A DNA stretch of 64,000 nucleotides from Pelagicoccus enzymogenes. GTDB taxonomy: Bacteria; Verrucomicrobiota; Verrucomicrobiia; Opitutales; Opitutaceae. The stretch covers positions 1 to 64,000 of the forward strand of contig NZ_JACYFG010000061.1 in the NCBI RefSeq assembly GCF_014803405.1, in the 5' to 3' direction. The translations under genes were made by a program, and so were the position numbers. Shown here one piece after another: positions 29,821 through 39,096 of the stretch (within the stretch, counting starts at the first letter, position 1; every line of letters starts with the position of its first letter). Under the pieces are notes generated by a model that worked only from the letters and a program-made list of their open reading frames with translations, ran no database searches and had not been told where the DNA came from.

Positions 29821-32133
29821 CTATTTGGTGGCGACTTGCTCCTGCACGTCGATAGACTTGCCGAGCTGTTGCAAGTAAGCGATCAGAGCGACTATTTCCG
29901 TGTCCGCGTCCACTTCCTTGCCGAGCGACTCGAGATTCTCCTGAATCGCCTTGGCTTGAGCCTTGGCCGCGGAATCGATTTCGGCCGGCGACCAATCAGG
30001 AAACGGAACGCCGAGCATTTTCTGGGCGTTGATCTTGGAGGGAAGAGAACCGTAGTCGGTGAACTTCTCGAAGAGCCAAGGGTAATTTGGCATGTTAGAG
30101 CCGGGCGACGTTTGACGCGGATCGAGCATGTGATCGTAGTGCCAGGCGTCCGAGTACTTGCTGCCGAGACGCGCGAGGTCAGGCCCGGTGCGACGGGAGC
30201 CCCATTGGTAAGGGTGGTCGTAGATCGACTCACCGAGACGGCTGTATTCCTTGTTGATCGGATCGTAGCGCGTGACCTCCGCCACGAAGGGACGAATCAT
30301 CTGCGAGTGGCAGTTGTAGCAACCTTCGCTGATGTAGATGTCGCGTCCAGCCAGCTCCAGCGGGGTGTAGACCTTCTGCATCTTGTCCTCCGCTACGCTG
30401 GCCTTATCGATGTTTACCAGCGGCACGATTTGCACGACACCTCCGACTGCAGCCGAGATGAGCACCAACACCGTGAAGGGCATGGAGTTCTCCAACAGCT
30501 TATCGTACCATTGAGCAAAGCTGTCGCCGCTGCGGGTAAAGTGCACCAGGCAGCTCATCACCGTAACGATCGTCGCGCCCATGCCGAAGAGCTCCACGAA
30601 ACCGTCTGCGAAAAGCCAGATGCAAGAGAAGACGACCAGACCAGCCGAATAGAGGAAAGCGGGGTGAGTCACCGCCCCGATGAGGCCCATCTTCTTGGCT
30701 TCGTCCTCCACGGCGGACACTTCGCAGACTCCGTTTACCGCTTCGCCGGACTTCACAGTCTTCCAAATGTTGTAAGCCATAAGGATGAATCCGGCGAGGT
30801 AGAGGCCGCCACCCACTACGCGGGTGAGCATCAGCGGACGAATGGATTGCAGCGTTTCCAAGAAATTTGGATACGCGAGCACGCCTTGCTCGTCGGCGTT
30901 GTTCAGCATCAAGCCTTGAGTGATGCCCGACACCCACATGGAGGCCACGTAGAGCAAGATGCCCACCAGCCCGAGCCAGAAGTGCATGTTGGCCATGGAT
31001 ACGGAATAGAGCTTCGTCTTCCAGAGACGCGGAGCGAGGAAGTAGAACATACCCGCCGCCATGAAACCGTTCCAACCTAGGGTACCGGCGTGCACGTGCC
31101 CAATGATCCAGTCCGTGTAGTGAGCCAAGGCGTTGACCGAACGAATGGACAGCAACGGTCCCTCGAAAGTCGCCATCCCGTAAAAGGTCACTCCGGCGGC
31201 AAAAAACTTGAGGACCGGATCCGTGCGCAGCTTGTCCCACGCCCCACGCAAGGTGAGCAATCCGTTGAGCATCCCTCCCCACGAAGGAGCCCACAGCATC
31301 AAGCTGAAGATCATGCCGAGCTGCTGCAGCCAGCCGGGAAGCGCCGTGTAGAGCAAGTGGTGAGGCCCTGCCCAGATGTAGATGAACACCAGCGACCAGA
31401 AGTGGACCACCGACAGGCGATAGGAATAGACCGGCCGATCCGCCGCCTTCGGCATGTAGTAGTACATGATGCCGAGGATCGGAGTGGTGAGGAAGAAGGC
31501 CACCGCGTTATGGCCGTACCACCACTGAACCAACGCGTCCTGTACGCCACCAAAAATCGGATACGAATGCAGCAAGCCCGTTGGGATCGACAAGTGGTTG
31601 ACGATGTAGAGCATCGCCACCGTCATGATGGTCGCGATGTAGAACCAGATCGCCACGTAGAGCGACTTCTCGTTCCGCTTGGCCAACGTCAGGAAGAAGT
31701 TGATCGCGAACACCACCCAGATGAGAGCCACCGCGATGTTGATCGGCCAAATGAGTTCCGCGTACTCCTTGCCCCGGGTGTAGCCCAAGGGAAGCGTGAC
31801 CGCGGCCGAGACGATGATCAGCTGCCACCCCCAGAAGTGCACCTTCGAGAGCAAGTCGGAGCCAAGGCGAGCCTTCACCAGTCGCTGCGTCGAATGGTAG
31901 ACGCCCGCAAACATCATGTTGCCCACGAACGCGAAAATCACCGCGTTGGTGTGCAAGGGACGCAAGCGGCCGAAGGTCAGCCACGACGTATCGAAGTTCA
32001 GGAAGTGGAAGTTTAACTGGGCCGCTACGATGACGCCTACCAGCATGCCAACGATGCCCCAAAATATGGAGGCGATCATGAACATGCGTACAGTCTGGTC
32101 GTCGTATTCGATTACTCGTTTCTGATCGGACAT
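29821..32133 (-). CDS. ccoNO: cbb3 cytochrome c oxidase, fused catalytic subunit I and heme subunit II (CcoN-CcoO)
   Basis: 770 residues. Residues 1 to about 480 are CcoN with twelve or so membrane helices: heme and CuB histidines in RPLHTNAVIFAFVGNMM, YGHNAVAFF, AGPHHLLYT and DWIIGHVHAGTLGWNG. After about 540 comes CcoO: one helix, then a cytochrome c domain with GCYNCHSQMIRPF (near 602-614). In most proteobacteria these are two genes; here one frame encodes both with no frameshift. It reduces O2 to water with high affinity while pumping protons. Confidence 0.94.
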   Translation of the reverse strand: MSDQKRVIEYDDQTVRMFMIASIFWGIVGMLVGVIVAAQLNFHFLNFDTSWLTFGRLRPLHTNAVIFAFVGNMMFAGVYHSTQRLVKARLGSDLLSKVHFWGWQLIIVSAAVTLPLGYTRGKEYAELIWPINIAVALIWVVFAINFFLTLAKRNEKSLYVAIWFYIATIMTVAMLYIVNHLSIPTGLLHSYPIFGGVQDALVQWWYGHNAVAFFLTTPILGIMYYYMPKAADRPVYSYRLSVVHFWSLVFIYIWAGPHHLLYTALPGWLQQLGMIFSLMLWAPSWGGMLNGLLTLRGAWDKLRTDPVLKFFAAGVTFYGMATFEGPLLSIRSVNALAHYTDWIIGHVHAGTLGWNGFMAAGMFYFLAPRLWKTKLYSVSMANMHFWLGLVGILLYVASMWVSGITQGLMLNNADEQGVLAYPNFLETLQSIRPLMLTRVVGGGLYLAGFILMAYNIWKTVKSGEAVNGVCEVSAVEDEAKKMGLIGAVTHPAFLYSAGLVVFSCIWLFADGFVELFGMGATIVTVMSCLVHFTRSGDSFAQWYDKLLENSMPFTVLVLISAAVGGVVQIVPLVNIDKASVAEDKMQKVYTPLELAGRDIYISEGCYNCHSQMIRPFVAEVTRYDPINKEYSRLGESIYDHPYQWGSRRTGPDLARLGSKYSDAWHYDHMLDPRQTSPGSNMPNYPWLFEKFTDYGSLPSKINAQKMLGVPFPDWSPAEIDSAAKAQAKAIQENLESLGKEVDADTEIVALIAYLQQLGKSIDVQEQVATK

Positions 32134-32193
32134 AAGGTCAGTGGGTTATTGGAGGAGGTGTTCGCTTGATGAAAATTCGTTCGCCCTACCCGC

Positions 32194-32358
32194 TCAGCGG
32201 TGTTCGCGGTGGCTGACCGTCCGCTCGTCTTCCAAGGGCATCAAACTGTCGCGCTCCGGACTGCTCCAGCTCGCCGAGCGTCGCGTGAAGGCAAAGAAAG
32301 TGAGAGCGAGAGAGACCAGGATGAGGCCGACGAATACGGTTAGGAAAAGGACGTTCAT
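32194..32358 (-). CDS. ccoS: CcoS-like cbb3 oxidase maturation protein
   Basis: 54 residues: one membrane helix at the start (near 2-24), then RRSASWSSPERDSLMPLEDER, recalling the short CcoS tail (D..G...R.L.DDE). CcoS is needed for heme and copper insertion into cbb3 oxidase. It is the first gene of the minus-strand cbb3 operon, 60 bases before ccoNO. The symbol is given on shape and position and is less certain than for its neighbours. Confidence 0.7.
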   Translation of the reverse strand: MNVLFLTVFVGLILVSLALTFFAFTRRSASWSSPERDSLMPLEDERTVSHREHR

Positions 32359-32997
32359 GGCGCGGGCAGAAGCTAGGCTAATTCGATCGGTAAGTTTTTA
32401 TACTATTAAATACCTTTATTTCTTTTATTACTAAGAAAATCGGCGAATCAAGCCTTAAGAGCAGGCAATTGAAGATAAGAAGGTCGTTAATTACCTTTTC
32501 TTATTCTTTTTATCAGTTCCCCTACCCGTCTTCTTCGGAAAAAGGTCGTTCGACCTAGAGCAAACCGAACAAGAGCAGATGTTTGCCCTAGGTCGCGCTT
32601 CGGTCTCGTAATCGGAGGGACGACTGAACGTGTCGGCGCCGCGTCGTCCGAGCCGCAGGAACCTCCGTCCCCACCTAATGGTGGGTCAGCCGCTTGCTCC
32701 GCAGGTGACATGCCCCCCAAAAAAAAGATTTGCCACCCTTTTGCGGGGACAGTGATTCTGCAGTGGGAAGTGCCCTTGTGGCACGATCGTTCCTGCCCAA
32801 TCGCAGCACAAGGCCGCTTCCCACAGTCGTACCGAATGCATAGCCAGCAATCTCCACTGTCTTTTGGGATGAACCAAAAAAACGCCCGCAGAGCGGCCGT
32901 TCCACCTTAATCGTTAGCCGACGAGTTCAGGTATCAGCGCCAGAAACCGCGAGCCACCCATTCACACTATAAAAAGGCAGCGCCTGCCGGTTCCCCC
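32359..32997. other. Repeat-rich intergenic region upstream of the cbb3 operon
   Basis: About 640 bases with no credible gene. The first 130 bases are AT-rich and should hold the cbb3 promoter. I looked for an FNR-type TTGAT-N4-ATCAA box and did not find one. The rest holds a 15-bp inverted repeat with one mismatch (CGACCTAGAGCAAAC 32551-32565 / GTTTGCCCTAGGTCG 32581-32595), a family F-like element near 32610-32640, two family B copies (32680-32704, and inverted at 32883-32906), and a family A inverted pair (32763-32824). Confidence 0.6.
32763..32824. repeat. Inverted pair of family A palindromic repeats
   Basis: Left arm GTGGGAAGTGCCCTTGTGGC (from 32763) and right arm CAGCACAAGGCCGCTTCCCA (ending 32823) are imperfect inverted copies of the family A repeat, like the perfect pair at 51360-51422. 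Such BIME-like pairs can fold into a long hairpin. Confidence 0.65.
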
Positions 32998-33753
32998 TCA
33001 GCGATCCATGGCGAGGGAGAGCAGATAGCCGTTGTCACCCATCTTCTGCAGCAGGCAGTCGACGATGCCGCTGTCTTGATGGAAACAGAAAACCAGGCTC
33101 TCGTTGCGATAGCTGAGCGTCTTGCTCGTTTCCCGCAAGCGAATGGCGCCTTGCAGGTAGTCCCAATGGGAAAGCGGGAAAAAATCGTCCACTCGCTTCG
33201 AAGCCGGAAAATGCTTGTCGCAGAATTCCCGAGCCTTGCTGGACGAGGATTCTACCCGCCCTTCCTTGTCGAGAAAGAAGGAAACCACCTCCGAATTGCC
33301 TCGTGCCGACATCAAGTCGACCACCCGATCCCGCACCGTTCGACTGAATACGCCCTTGGCGCACATCAAAATCGCTTCGTACTGACTGCGAGGCGGCCAA
33401 TCAATTCCTTCTGCCGTTACCTCAGCGGCTCGAAAGAGGTGCACGTCGAGGCTCACTCGCAGTCCCACCGAAAGCGAAAGGAGCACCTCACTTGAGGAGA
33501 TTTCGCGCACCTCTACGCGATCCATACTGTCGATCACCTCCGCGTTCACGTAGTCAGGCCGCAGCTGGATGACCACATCTTCCAGGCCGTAGGCATGCAC
33601 GAGATAAGCCTTCAACTCGCCCCAATCGGCAAATGCCTTAAGCGAAGTGGCCACCGGACGTTCCCCGCGCCCCTCCAGGCGATGAGCCCGGGCCTCCCTG
33701 GCCGCGCTTCGCAGCGAGTCCGTCTGTTTATCGTTTCGAGTCTGAAAATTCAT
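32998..33753 (-). CDS. Unrecognised soluble protein, possibly PAS-like at the C-terminus
   Basis: 251 residues, no signal peptide or membrane segment. The middle (near 50-150) alternates strands and helices. The C-terminal 100 residues (VVSFFLDKEGRVESSSSKAREF, then DDFFPLSHWDYLQGAI) have the rhythm of a PAS fold, which suggests a sensory role, but I cannot assign a family. It is monocistronic on the minus strand; a repeat-rich region follows its stop codon. Confidence 0.55.
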   Translation of the reverse strand: MNFQTRNDKQTDSLRSAAREARAHRLEGRGERPVATSLKAFADWGELKAYLVHAYGLEDVVIQLRPDYVNAEVIDSMDRVEVREISSSEVLLSLSVGLRVSLDVHLFRAAEVTAEGIDWPPRSQYEAILMCAKGVFSRTVRDRVVDLMSARGNSEVVSFFLDKEGRVESSSSKAREFCDKHFPASKRVDDFFPLSHWDYLQGAIRLRETSKTLSYRNESLVFCFHQDSGIVDCLLQKMGDNGYLLSLAMDR

Positions 33754-33961
33754 GTCAGGTGCGCCCCTCCCCAGAGCCTCCTGTCCCAGTCAACACCGCT
33801 CGCTCAAGGAGCTCACCTGGCAACTGGGTCACAGGATGTAAAAAGTTGGAACCCCATCCTTCAGAAATCCCCGCAGCCCTGTCGAGCATCTTCTCTCTGT
33901 TTACCTAGGTAAATTTATGAATTAGTTCAAAAGACAAGACCCCCTTCAGCTGGATCCCGAA

Positions 33962-34822
33962 CTACTTCACAGCCTTCACGAATCGAGGGCGACCGCTCCA
34001 GTCGTCCACGCCTTCGACCGAGGCATAGCCCAAGGACTGGCAAAGGTCCGCCAGCGGCTGCCGATGCTTGACCCCGGTCTCCAGCCACAAGACGCCACCC
34101 GCCCTCAAGCGTTCGAAGCTTCCCTGCACGATCTTCTCCAGATCCGACAAGCCCTTCTTTTCCGCAAAAAGCGCGGAATGCGGCTCGTAGTCCTTAACCT
34201 CGGGCTCCGCCGACCCCATTTCCTCTTCGGTGAGGTAGGGCGGATTGGAAACGATCAGGTCGAATTCGCCTTCGACATCGAAATCGGAAAACCAATCCGA
34301 CAAAATGAAGGTTACCCGGTTCTGCAAGCCGCAGCCTAGGGCGTTTTCTTGGGCGAGCTCCAAAGCCTCGCGACTCGCGTCCACAGCGAAAAGTTCCGCT
34401 CGCGGCAATGCGAAAGCCAAAGCTAAAGCAATCGCCCCGCTCCCCGTGCCCAAATCTACGATACGGTAGGCGACGTCGTTTTCCCCAAAAGAGCCGAGGG
34501 CCAGCTCGACTAGCTGCTCCGTTTCCGGACGCGGAATCAAAGCGCGGCGATCGACCTTGAGATCGAGTTCGTGGAAGGGCGTGCTCCCAAGAATGTACTG
34601 CAAGGGCTCGCGTTTCGCTCGACGCGCCACCTTGGAACGCATGTCAGCCAGCTCGGACTCCTTGAGCGGACGGTCGAACTGCAAGTAAAGCTTCATGCGA
34701 TCCATGCCCAAGGCGGAAGCGATCAGCCACTCCGCGTTGAGGCGAGCGCTTTCCACTCCCTTGCTCTCGAGGAAGGCAGCGCTGCGCTGGACCACATCCA
34801 GCACTGTCAACATTTCAGGCAT
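33962..34822 (-). CDS. prmC: Peptide chain release factor N5-glutamine methyltransferase
   Basis: 286 residues. PrmC (HemK) methylates the Gln of the GGQ motif in release factors, using SAM. Visible: N-terminal helical domain (1-80), SAM loop VDLGTGSGAIALALA (near 118-132) and catalytic NPPY in VSNPPYLTEEE (near 191-201). It lies 33 bases downstream of prfA, its substrate gene, in the usual prfA-prmC order. Confidence 0.95.
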   Translation of the reverse strand: MPEMLTVLDVVQRSAAFLESKGVESARLNAEWLIASALGMDRMKLYLQFDRPLKESELADMRSKVARRAKREPLQYILGSTPFHELDLKVDRRALIPRPETEQLVELALGSFGENDVAYRIVDLGTGSGAIALALAFALPRAELFAVDASREALELAQENALGCGLQNRVTFILSDWFSDFDVEGEFDLIVSNPPYLTEEEMGSAEPEVKDYEPHSALFAEKKGLSDLEKIVQGSFERLRAGGVLWLETGVKHRQPLADLCQSLGYASVEGVDDWSGRPRFVKAVK

Positions 34823-34855
34823 AAGGATCGATAAATGCGGGGCGGCGTATCCAGT

Positions 34856-35953
34856 CTACTTGGACTGCGTGCTGCTCATCAAAGCTTCAATCTTCAGGCG
34901 CATGTCCTCGTTCTCCAAGGTTTCCAGGATCTCGTCCATATCGCCTTCCATCACCGCAGGCAAGCTGTGCACCGTCAGTCCGATACGATGGTCGGTGAGA
35001 CGGCTCTGGGGAAAGTTGTAGGTACGGATGCGCTCGCTGCGGTCTCCCGTGCCAACCTGCTTCTTGCGATTCTCCGCGTACTTGGCCCTCTCCTCCTCCT
35101 GCTTCATCTGCAATATGCGCGAGTAGAGAACTTTCATAGCCTTGGCCCGATTCTTGATCTGCGAACGTTCGTCCGCGCAATAAACGGTGATTCCGGTAGG
35201 CTTGTGCACGATGTTGATGGCGGAGTCGGTCGTGTTAACGTGCTGTCCGCCCGCTCCACTGGCGCGAGTCGCGGTGATTTCCAAATCCTGCGGGTTGATT
35301 TCCACGTCCACTTCCTCCGCTTCCGGCAAGACCGCGACCGTCACGGTCGAGGTGTGGATACGGCCTTGGGACTCGGTTTCCGGAACGCGCTGCACGCGGT
35401 GCACGCCGCTTTCTAGCTTGAGTGTCTTGTAAACCTCCTCGCCGCTGATCGAAAAGATCACTTCCTTGAAACCGTCGATGCCGCTTTCGCTGGCGCTCAT
35501 CTGCTCCACGCGCCAACCGCGACGTTCCGCCAAACGCGAGTACATGCGGTACAAGTCAGCCGCGAAAAGCGACGCTTCGTCGCCCCCCGCTCCAGCTCGG
35601 ATTTCCACGATCGTATTGCGCGAATCCGTCTCGTCCGGCGGGATCATGGCCGCCAGGATCTTTTCCTCCAGCTTCTCGATCTTTTCCTCCAGCTCGGGGA
35701 TCTCCATCTCCGCCAGCTCCTTCAACTCGTCGTCAGCGGAGTCGTCATCCAGCATTTCCTGATTGTCCGCCAAGTCCGTCTTCGCCTTCTCGAGAGCCGC
35801 ATAGTCCTCGATCAGCTGGCGCAGCTTCATGTGCTCGCGGGAGAGAGCTGCAGAACGGCGGGCGTCGCTGTAGAAGTCAGGTTCGTTCATCATCGCGTCG
35901 ATTTCTTCGACGCGCCTCTTGAAAGGGGAAATTTCTGGAAGCTTGATAGCCAT
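34856..35953 (-). CDS. prfA: Peptide chain release factor 1
   Basis: 365 residues. RF1 reads UAA/UAG and releases the peptide. Visible: N-terminal helical domain, codon-recognition tripeptide of the PxT type in [14 protein letters not shown] (near 190-203), and the catalytic loop [13 protein letters not shown] (near 235-247) whose Gln is the PrmC target. Length is normal. First gene of the prfA-prmC pair. No clear Shine-Dalgarno precedes the ATG. Confidence 0.96.
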   Translation of the reverse strand: MAIKLPEISPFKRRVEEIDAMMNEPDFYSDARRSAALSREHMKLRQLIEDYAALEKAKTDLADNQEMLDDDSADDELKELAEMEIPELEEKIEKLEEKILAAMIPPDETDSRNTIVEIRAGAGGDEASLFAADLYRMYSRLAERRGWRVEQMSASESGIDGFKEVIFSISGEEVYKTLKLESGVHRVQRVPETESQGRIHTSTVTVAVLPEAEEVDVEINPQDLEITATRASGAGGQHVNTTDSAINIVHKPTGITVYCADERSQIKNRAKAMKVLYSRILQMKQEEERAKYAENRKKQVGTGDRSERIRTYNFPQSRLTDHRIGLTVHSLPAVMEGDMDEILETLENEDMRLKIEALMSSTQSK

Positions 35954-36129
35954 AAGGAAAAGAGCGAGCCGCCTCGCGACGGCCCAGTTGTTGAAAAAGA
36001 CGCAAATCCGTTACCGAAAGCAAGCCACTTGGCAAGAGCAGCATTTGCAGATTGCCTCCCGACCCGCCAAATTCACCCTTCATCCATCACCCTTCCCGAT
36101 ACACTTCCACAATTCAACCTTCCCGCGCC

Positions 36130-37146
36130 GTGTCCGCCTCCTACTCCACCCAAAACAAAATCGCCATCGTCTGGGATTTCGACAAGACTCTCATCCCCGG
36201 CTACATGCAGCAGCCGATCTTCGAAAAGTTCGAGATCGACGAGCCCCTCTTCTGGGAGGAAGTCAACACCATGGCCGAGCGCTACAAGCAGCGCGGCTAC
36301 ACGGTTTCCGGCGAAAGCGTCTACCTCAACCACATCCTCACCTACGCCCGCGCCGGCAAGATGCCCGGCCTCAACAACAAGATGCTACGCCAGCTGGGCA
36401 AGGAAATCGTCTTCTACGAAGGCCTGCCCCATTTTTTCGAGGAGCTGCGCGAGCTCACCCGCTCCCGTCCCGAATACGTTCGCCACGACATCCAGCTCGA
36501 ACACTACATCGTCACCACCGGCCTCGCCGAGATGGTACGCGGCTCCGCCATCGCCCCCTACGTCGACGGCATCTGGGGCAGCGAATTCATCGAAAACCCG
36601 CTCCAGCCCGGCTACCTCGACCAGGACGACCTCGAGATCGAGTCCGAGGACATCATCAGCCAAATCGGCACCATGATCGACAACACCACCAAGACGCGGG
36701 CCCTCTTCGAGATCAACAAAGGCGCCAACAAGAACGAGACCATCGACGTCAACGCCAAGATGGCCGCGGAAGACCGACGCATCCCCTTCCAAAACATGAT
36801 CTACATCGCCGACGGTCCCAGCGACGTGCCCAGCTTCTCCGTCATCCGCAAATTCGGCGGCAAGGCCTACGCCGTCTACAAGCCCGGCAACGACGCCGAG
36901 TTCGAGCAAAACGACGTCCTGCTGCAAACCGACCGCATCCATGCCTACGGCCCCGCCCGCTACTCCTCCGAGTCCAACACCTCCATGTGGCTGCGCATGC
37001 ACGTGCACAAGATCTGCCAACGCATCGTCACCGACCGCGAGGCCTACCTCACCCAACGCGTCGCCAAGCCCCCCAAGCACCTCAAAGACGAAGCCGCCCC
37101 CCTCCCCGAAGACCAGCTCGAGCAAGACACCCTCGACCTCGATTGA
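36130..37146 (+). CDS. HAD-superfamily phosphatase-like hydrolase
   Basis: 338 residues from GTG 36130; an ATG at 36052 would add 26 residues (Pro/Ser/His-rich) that look non-coding. HAD motif I is WDFDKTLIP (near 16-24), with a helical cap, a Ser/Thr motif II in YIVTTGLAEM and a motif IV-like ADGPSDVPSF (near 240-249). The tail is acidic and Pro-rich. It is probably a cytosolic phosphatase; the substrate is not visible. It is divergent from prfA. Confidence 0.8.
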   Translation: MSASYSTQNKIAIVWDFDKTLIPGYMQQPIFEKFEIDEPLFWEEVNTMAERYKQRGYTVSGESVYLNHILTYARAGKMPGLNNKMLRQLGKEIVFYEGLPHFFEELRELTRSRPEYVRHDIQLEHYIVTTGLAEMVRGSAIAPYVDGIWGSEFIENPLQPGYLDQDDLEIESEDIISQIGTMIDNTTKTRALFEINKGANKNETIDVNAKMAAEDRRIPFQNMIYIADGPSDVPSFSVIRKFGGKAYAVYKPGNDAEFEQNDVLLQTDRIHAYGPARYSSESNTSMWLRMHVHKICQRIVTDREAYLTQRVAKPPKHLKDEAAPLPEDQLEQDTLDLD

Positions 37147-37197
37147 CCTCCCGGTGAGGCGCGGGCTTCATTGCCCGTCCCGCCCCAACCCGATCCC

Positions 37198-37224
37198 TGC
37201 GGGAAGCGGCCTTGAGCCGCGATA
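37198..37224 (+). repeat. Palindromic repeat, family A
   Basis: TGCGGGAAGCGGCCTTGAGC then CGCGATA, an intergenic copy of the element found in-frame in the glycosyltransferase and uvrA genes. Confidence 0.7.
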
Positions 37225-37404
37225 CCAACACCCCGATTCCCGCATCCCTCCCCCTTCAACACCTCCCCACAAGATCCATCAACTCCCATCCGAGTGATCT
37301 GTGGTCAAAAACCAACCTCACCCAATTAACAACTTTCCCCGAAAAAATTCCGAAAACTGAAACTTGATCTTCAAACACCTGTTTCATACACGAATTTCCC
37401 GCTA

Positions 37405-37433
37405 AAAAGCTCCCCGGTCCTCGAGGAGCTTTT
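37405..37433 (+). terminator. Hairpin with A and T flanks before the ABC operon
   Basis: 9-bp perfect stem AAAAGCTCC/GGAGCTTTT with an 11-base loop, ending in TTTT. It can end upstream transcripts from the HAD gene or attenuate the ABC operon. Confidence 0.5.
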
Positions 37434-37470
37434 GCATGTTCCTTTCCCTAAAACCCAGAACCCAACAAAC

Positions 37471-38199
37471 ATGGTAACTGTAGATCGACTCGTTAAGGAC
37501 TACGGAACGCTGCGAGCAGTCGACGGCGTATCCTTCACCATCAACAAAGGCGACATCCTCGGCTTTCTCGGCCCCAACGGAGCCGGCAAGTCCACCACCA
37601 TGAAGATGATCACCGGCTTCCTCACCCCCACCGCCGGCACCGCCACCGTCGACGGCTTCGACGTCGCCAAGGACCCCATCGAGGTCAAGAAGCGCATCGG
37701 CTACCTGCCCGAGTCCAGCGCCGCGTATCCAGAAATGACTGTCGTCGAGTTCCTCACCTACGTAGCCGAGGCCCGAGGCATCACCGACAAGGACCAGCTC
37801 AACGCCCGCCTAGCCGACGTCATCGTCAAGTGCCACCTCGACTCCGTAAAGTACCGGGCCATCGAAAACCTCTCCAAAGGCTACCGCCAACGTGTCGGCG
37901 TCGCCCAAGCCATCATCCACGACCCCAAGGTACTCATCCTCGACGAGCCCACCGACGGTCTCGACCCCAACCAGAAGCATGAAGTGAGAAAGCTGATACA
38001 GGCCATGTCGAAAGACAAAGCCATCGTGCTCTCCACCCACATCCTCGAAGAAGTCGAAGCCATCTGCAACCGCGTCATCATCATCGACCAAGGCAAGGTG
38101 CTCGTCGACGAGACCCCCGCGGAATTCAAGGCCCGCAAGCCCGGCGCCACCATCGACGAGGTCTTCCGCGAGCTCACCAACAAAACCATCCTCGCCTAA
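37471..38199 (+). CDS. ABC transporter ATP-binding protein, GldA-like
   Basis: 242 residues from the ATG at 37471; an upstream TTG would add residues that are out of character. Visible: Walker A GPNGAGKST (near 38-46), Q-loop region GYLPESSAAYPEMTV, signature LSKGYRQRVG (near 137-146), Walker B VLILDEPTDGLDP, switch His in STHILEEVE. It powers the ABC-2 permease encoded next; with the GldG-like and DUF4340 proteins it forms the Gld-type export set whose cargo is unknown outside gliding bacteria. Confidence 0.9.
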   Translation: MVTVDRLVKDYGTLRAVDGVSFTINKGDILGFLGPNGAGKSTTMKMITGFLTPTAGTATVDGFDVAKDPIEVKKRIGYLPESSAAYPEMTVVEFLTYVAEARGITDKDQLNARLADVIVKCHLDSVKYRAIENLSKGYRQRVGVAQAIIHDPKVLILDEPTDGLDPNQKHEVRKLIQAMSKDKAIVLSTHILEEVEAICNRVIIIDQGKVLVDETPAEFKARKPGATIDEVFRELTNKTILA

Positions 38200-38208
38200 G
38201 ACTCTCCT

Positions 38209-38276
38209 GTGGGAAGCGGCCTTGTGCCGCGATCGCAACCACCCGATCAACCTGCAGGAGCGACCTTGGTCGCGAA
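38209..38276 (+). repeat. Family A and family E palindromic repeats in tandem
   Basis: Family A copy GTGGGAAGCGGCCTTGTGCC then GCGATC (38209-38234) and family E copy CAGGAGCGACCTTGGTCGCG plus A (38255-38276) lie between the ATPase and permease genes of the same operon, each followed by a CCCGATC-type tail. Confidence 0.72.
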
Positions 38277-38340
38277 CCCGCAACCCGATCAGCGCCACCC
38301 CCTTTCACCATTCCCAATTCATAATTCACCATTACCAGCC

Positions 38341-39048
38341 ATGCCCATCTTCAAAAAAGAATTCCTCGGCTATTTCCGTTCACCCGTCGGCTACGTCATC
38401 CTAGCCGTCTTCCACGTCATGGTCATCGGCCTCGCCCTCTACTCCGGCTACTATAGCCGCAACGAGGCCAACCTCAACAGCCTCTTCCGCCCGCTCCCCT
38501 GGATCCTCATCGTATTCATCCCCGCGGTCGGCATGCGACTCTGGGCCGAAGAAAAACGCTCCGGCTCCATCGAGCTCCTCTTCACCCTCCCCATCTCGCC
38601 GCGCTCCGCCGTGGTCGCCAAGTTCCTGGCCGCTCTCGCCTTCATTGGCATCGGCCTCTGCCTCACCTTCTCGCTCGCCCTCACCACTGGCTATCTGGGC
38701 GATCCCGACTGGGGCGTCATATTCGCTGGATACGTCGGAGCCCTCCTCACCGCCTCCGCCTTCCTATCCATCACCGCGGTCTGTTCGGCCCTGACCAAGA
38801 ACCAAGTCATCGCCTTCGTCATCAGCGTCATGATCTGCCTCTTCGCCACCCTAGTCGGCTCCGACTGGCTGGCCCAGTTCCTCGGCAACTCCGCTCCCAC
38901 CGCCGTGCTCGACTTCCTGCGACTGCTCAGCTTCGAGCAACACTTCGCCACCATGTCCAAAGGCCTCATCGATATCAGCGCCCTGTCCTTCTACATCGTG
39001 CTGACCCTCGCCTGCCTCGGCATCAACATGATCGTCATCGAACGCTAG
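38341..39048 (+). CDS. ABC-2 type permease, GldF-like
   Basis: 235 residues from the ATG at 38341; the in-frame codons before it are repeat sequence. Six membrane segments, opening FKKEFLGYFRSPVGYVILAVF, then MRLWAEEKRSGSIELLFTLPIS (near 60-81), the coupling-helix motif of GldF-type ABC-2 permeases. It pairs with the preceding ATPase. Confidence 0.9.
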   Translation: MPIFKKEFLGYFRSPVGYVILAVFHVMVIGLALYSGYYSRNEANLNSLFRPLPWILIVFIPAVGMRLWAEEKRSGSIELLFTLPISPRSAVVAKFLAALAFIGIGLCLTFSLALTTGYLGDPDWGVIFAGYVGALLTASAFLSITAVCSALTKNQVIAFVISVMICLFATLVGSDWLAQFLGNSAPTAVLDFLRLLSFEQHFATMSKGLIDISALSFYIVLTLACLGINMIVIER

Positions 39049-39096
39049 CCAATAGACCTACAGCCTAAAAACCTAAGGCCTAAACACCTACAAAAA

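Larger units (their letters stand above)
37147..37470. other. Intergenic region with repeats and the promoter side of the ABC operon
   Basis: 324 bases without a gene. A family A repeat is at 37198-37224. The AT-rich stretch 37315-37400 could hold the ABC operon promoter. A hairpin AAAAGCTCC (37405-37413) / GGAGCTTTT (37425-37433), about 40 bases before the start codon, looks like a terminator or attenuator. Confidence 0.5.

Noticed and set aside
32359-32500. FNR/Anr box upstream of the cbb3 operon
   Set aside because: Such a site was expected for a high-affinity oxidase, but no TTGAT-N4-ATCAA-like sequence could be found in the AT-rich stretch.
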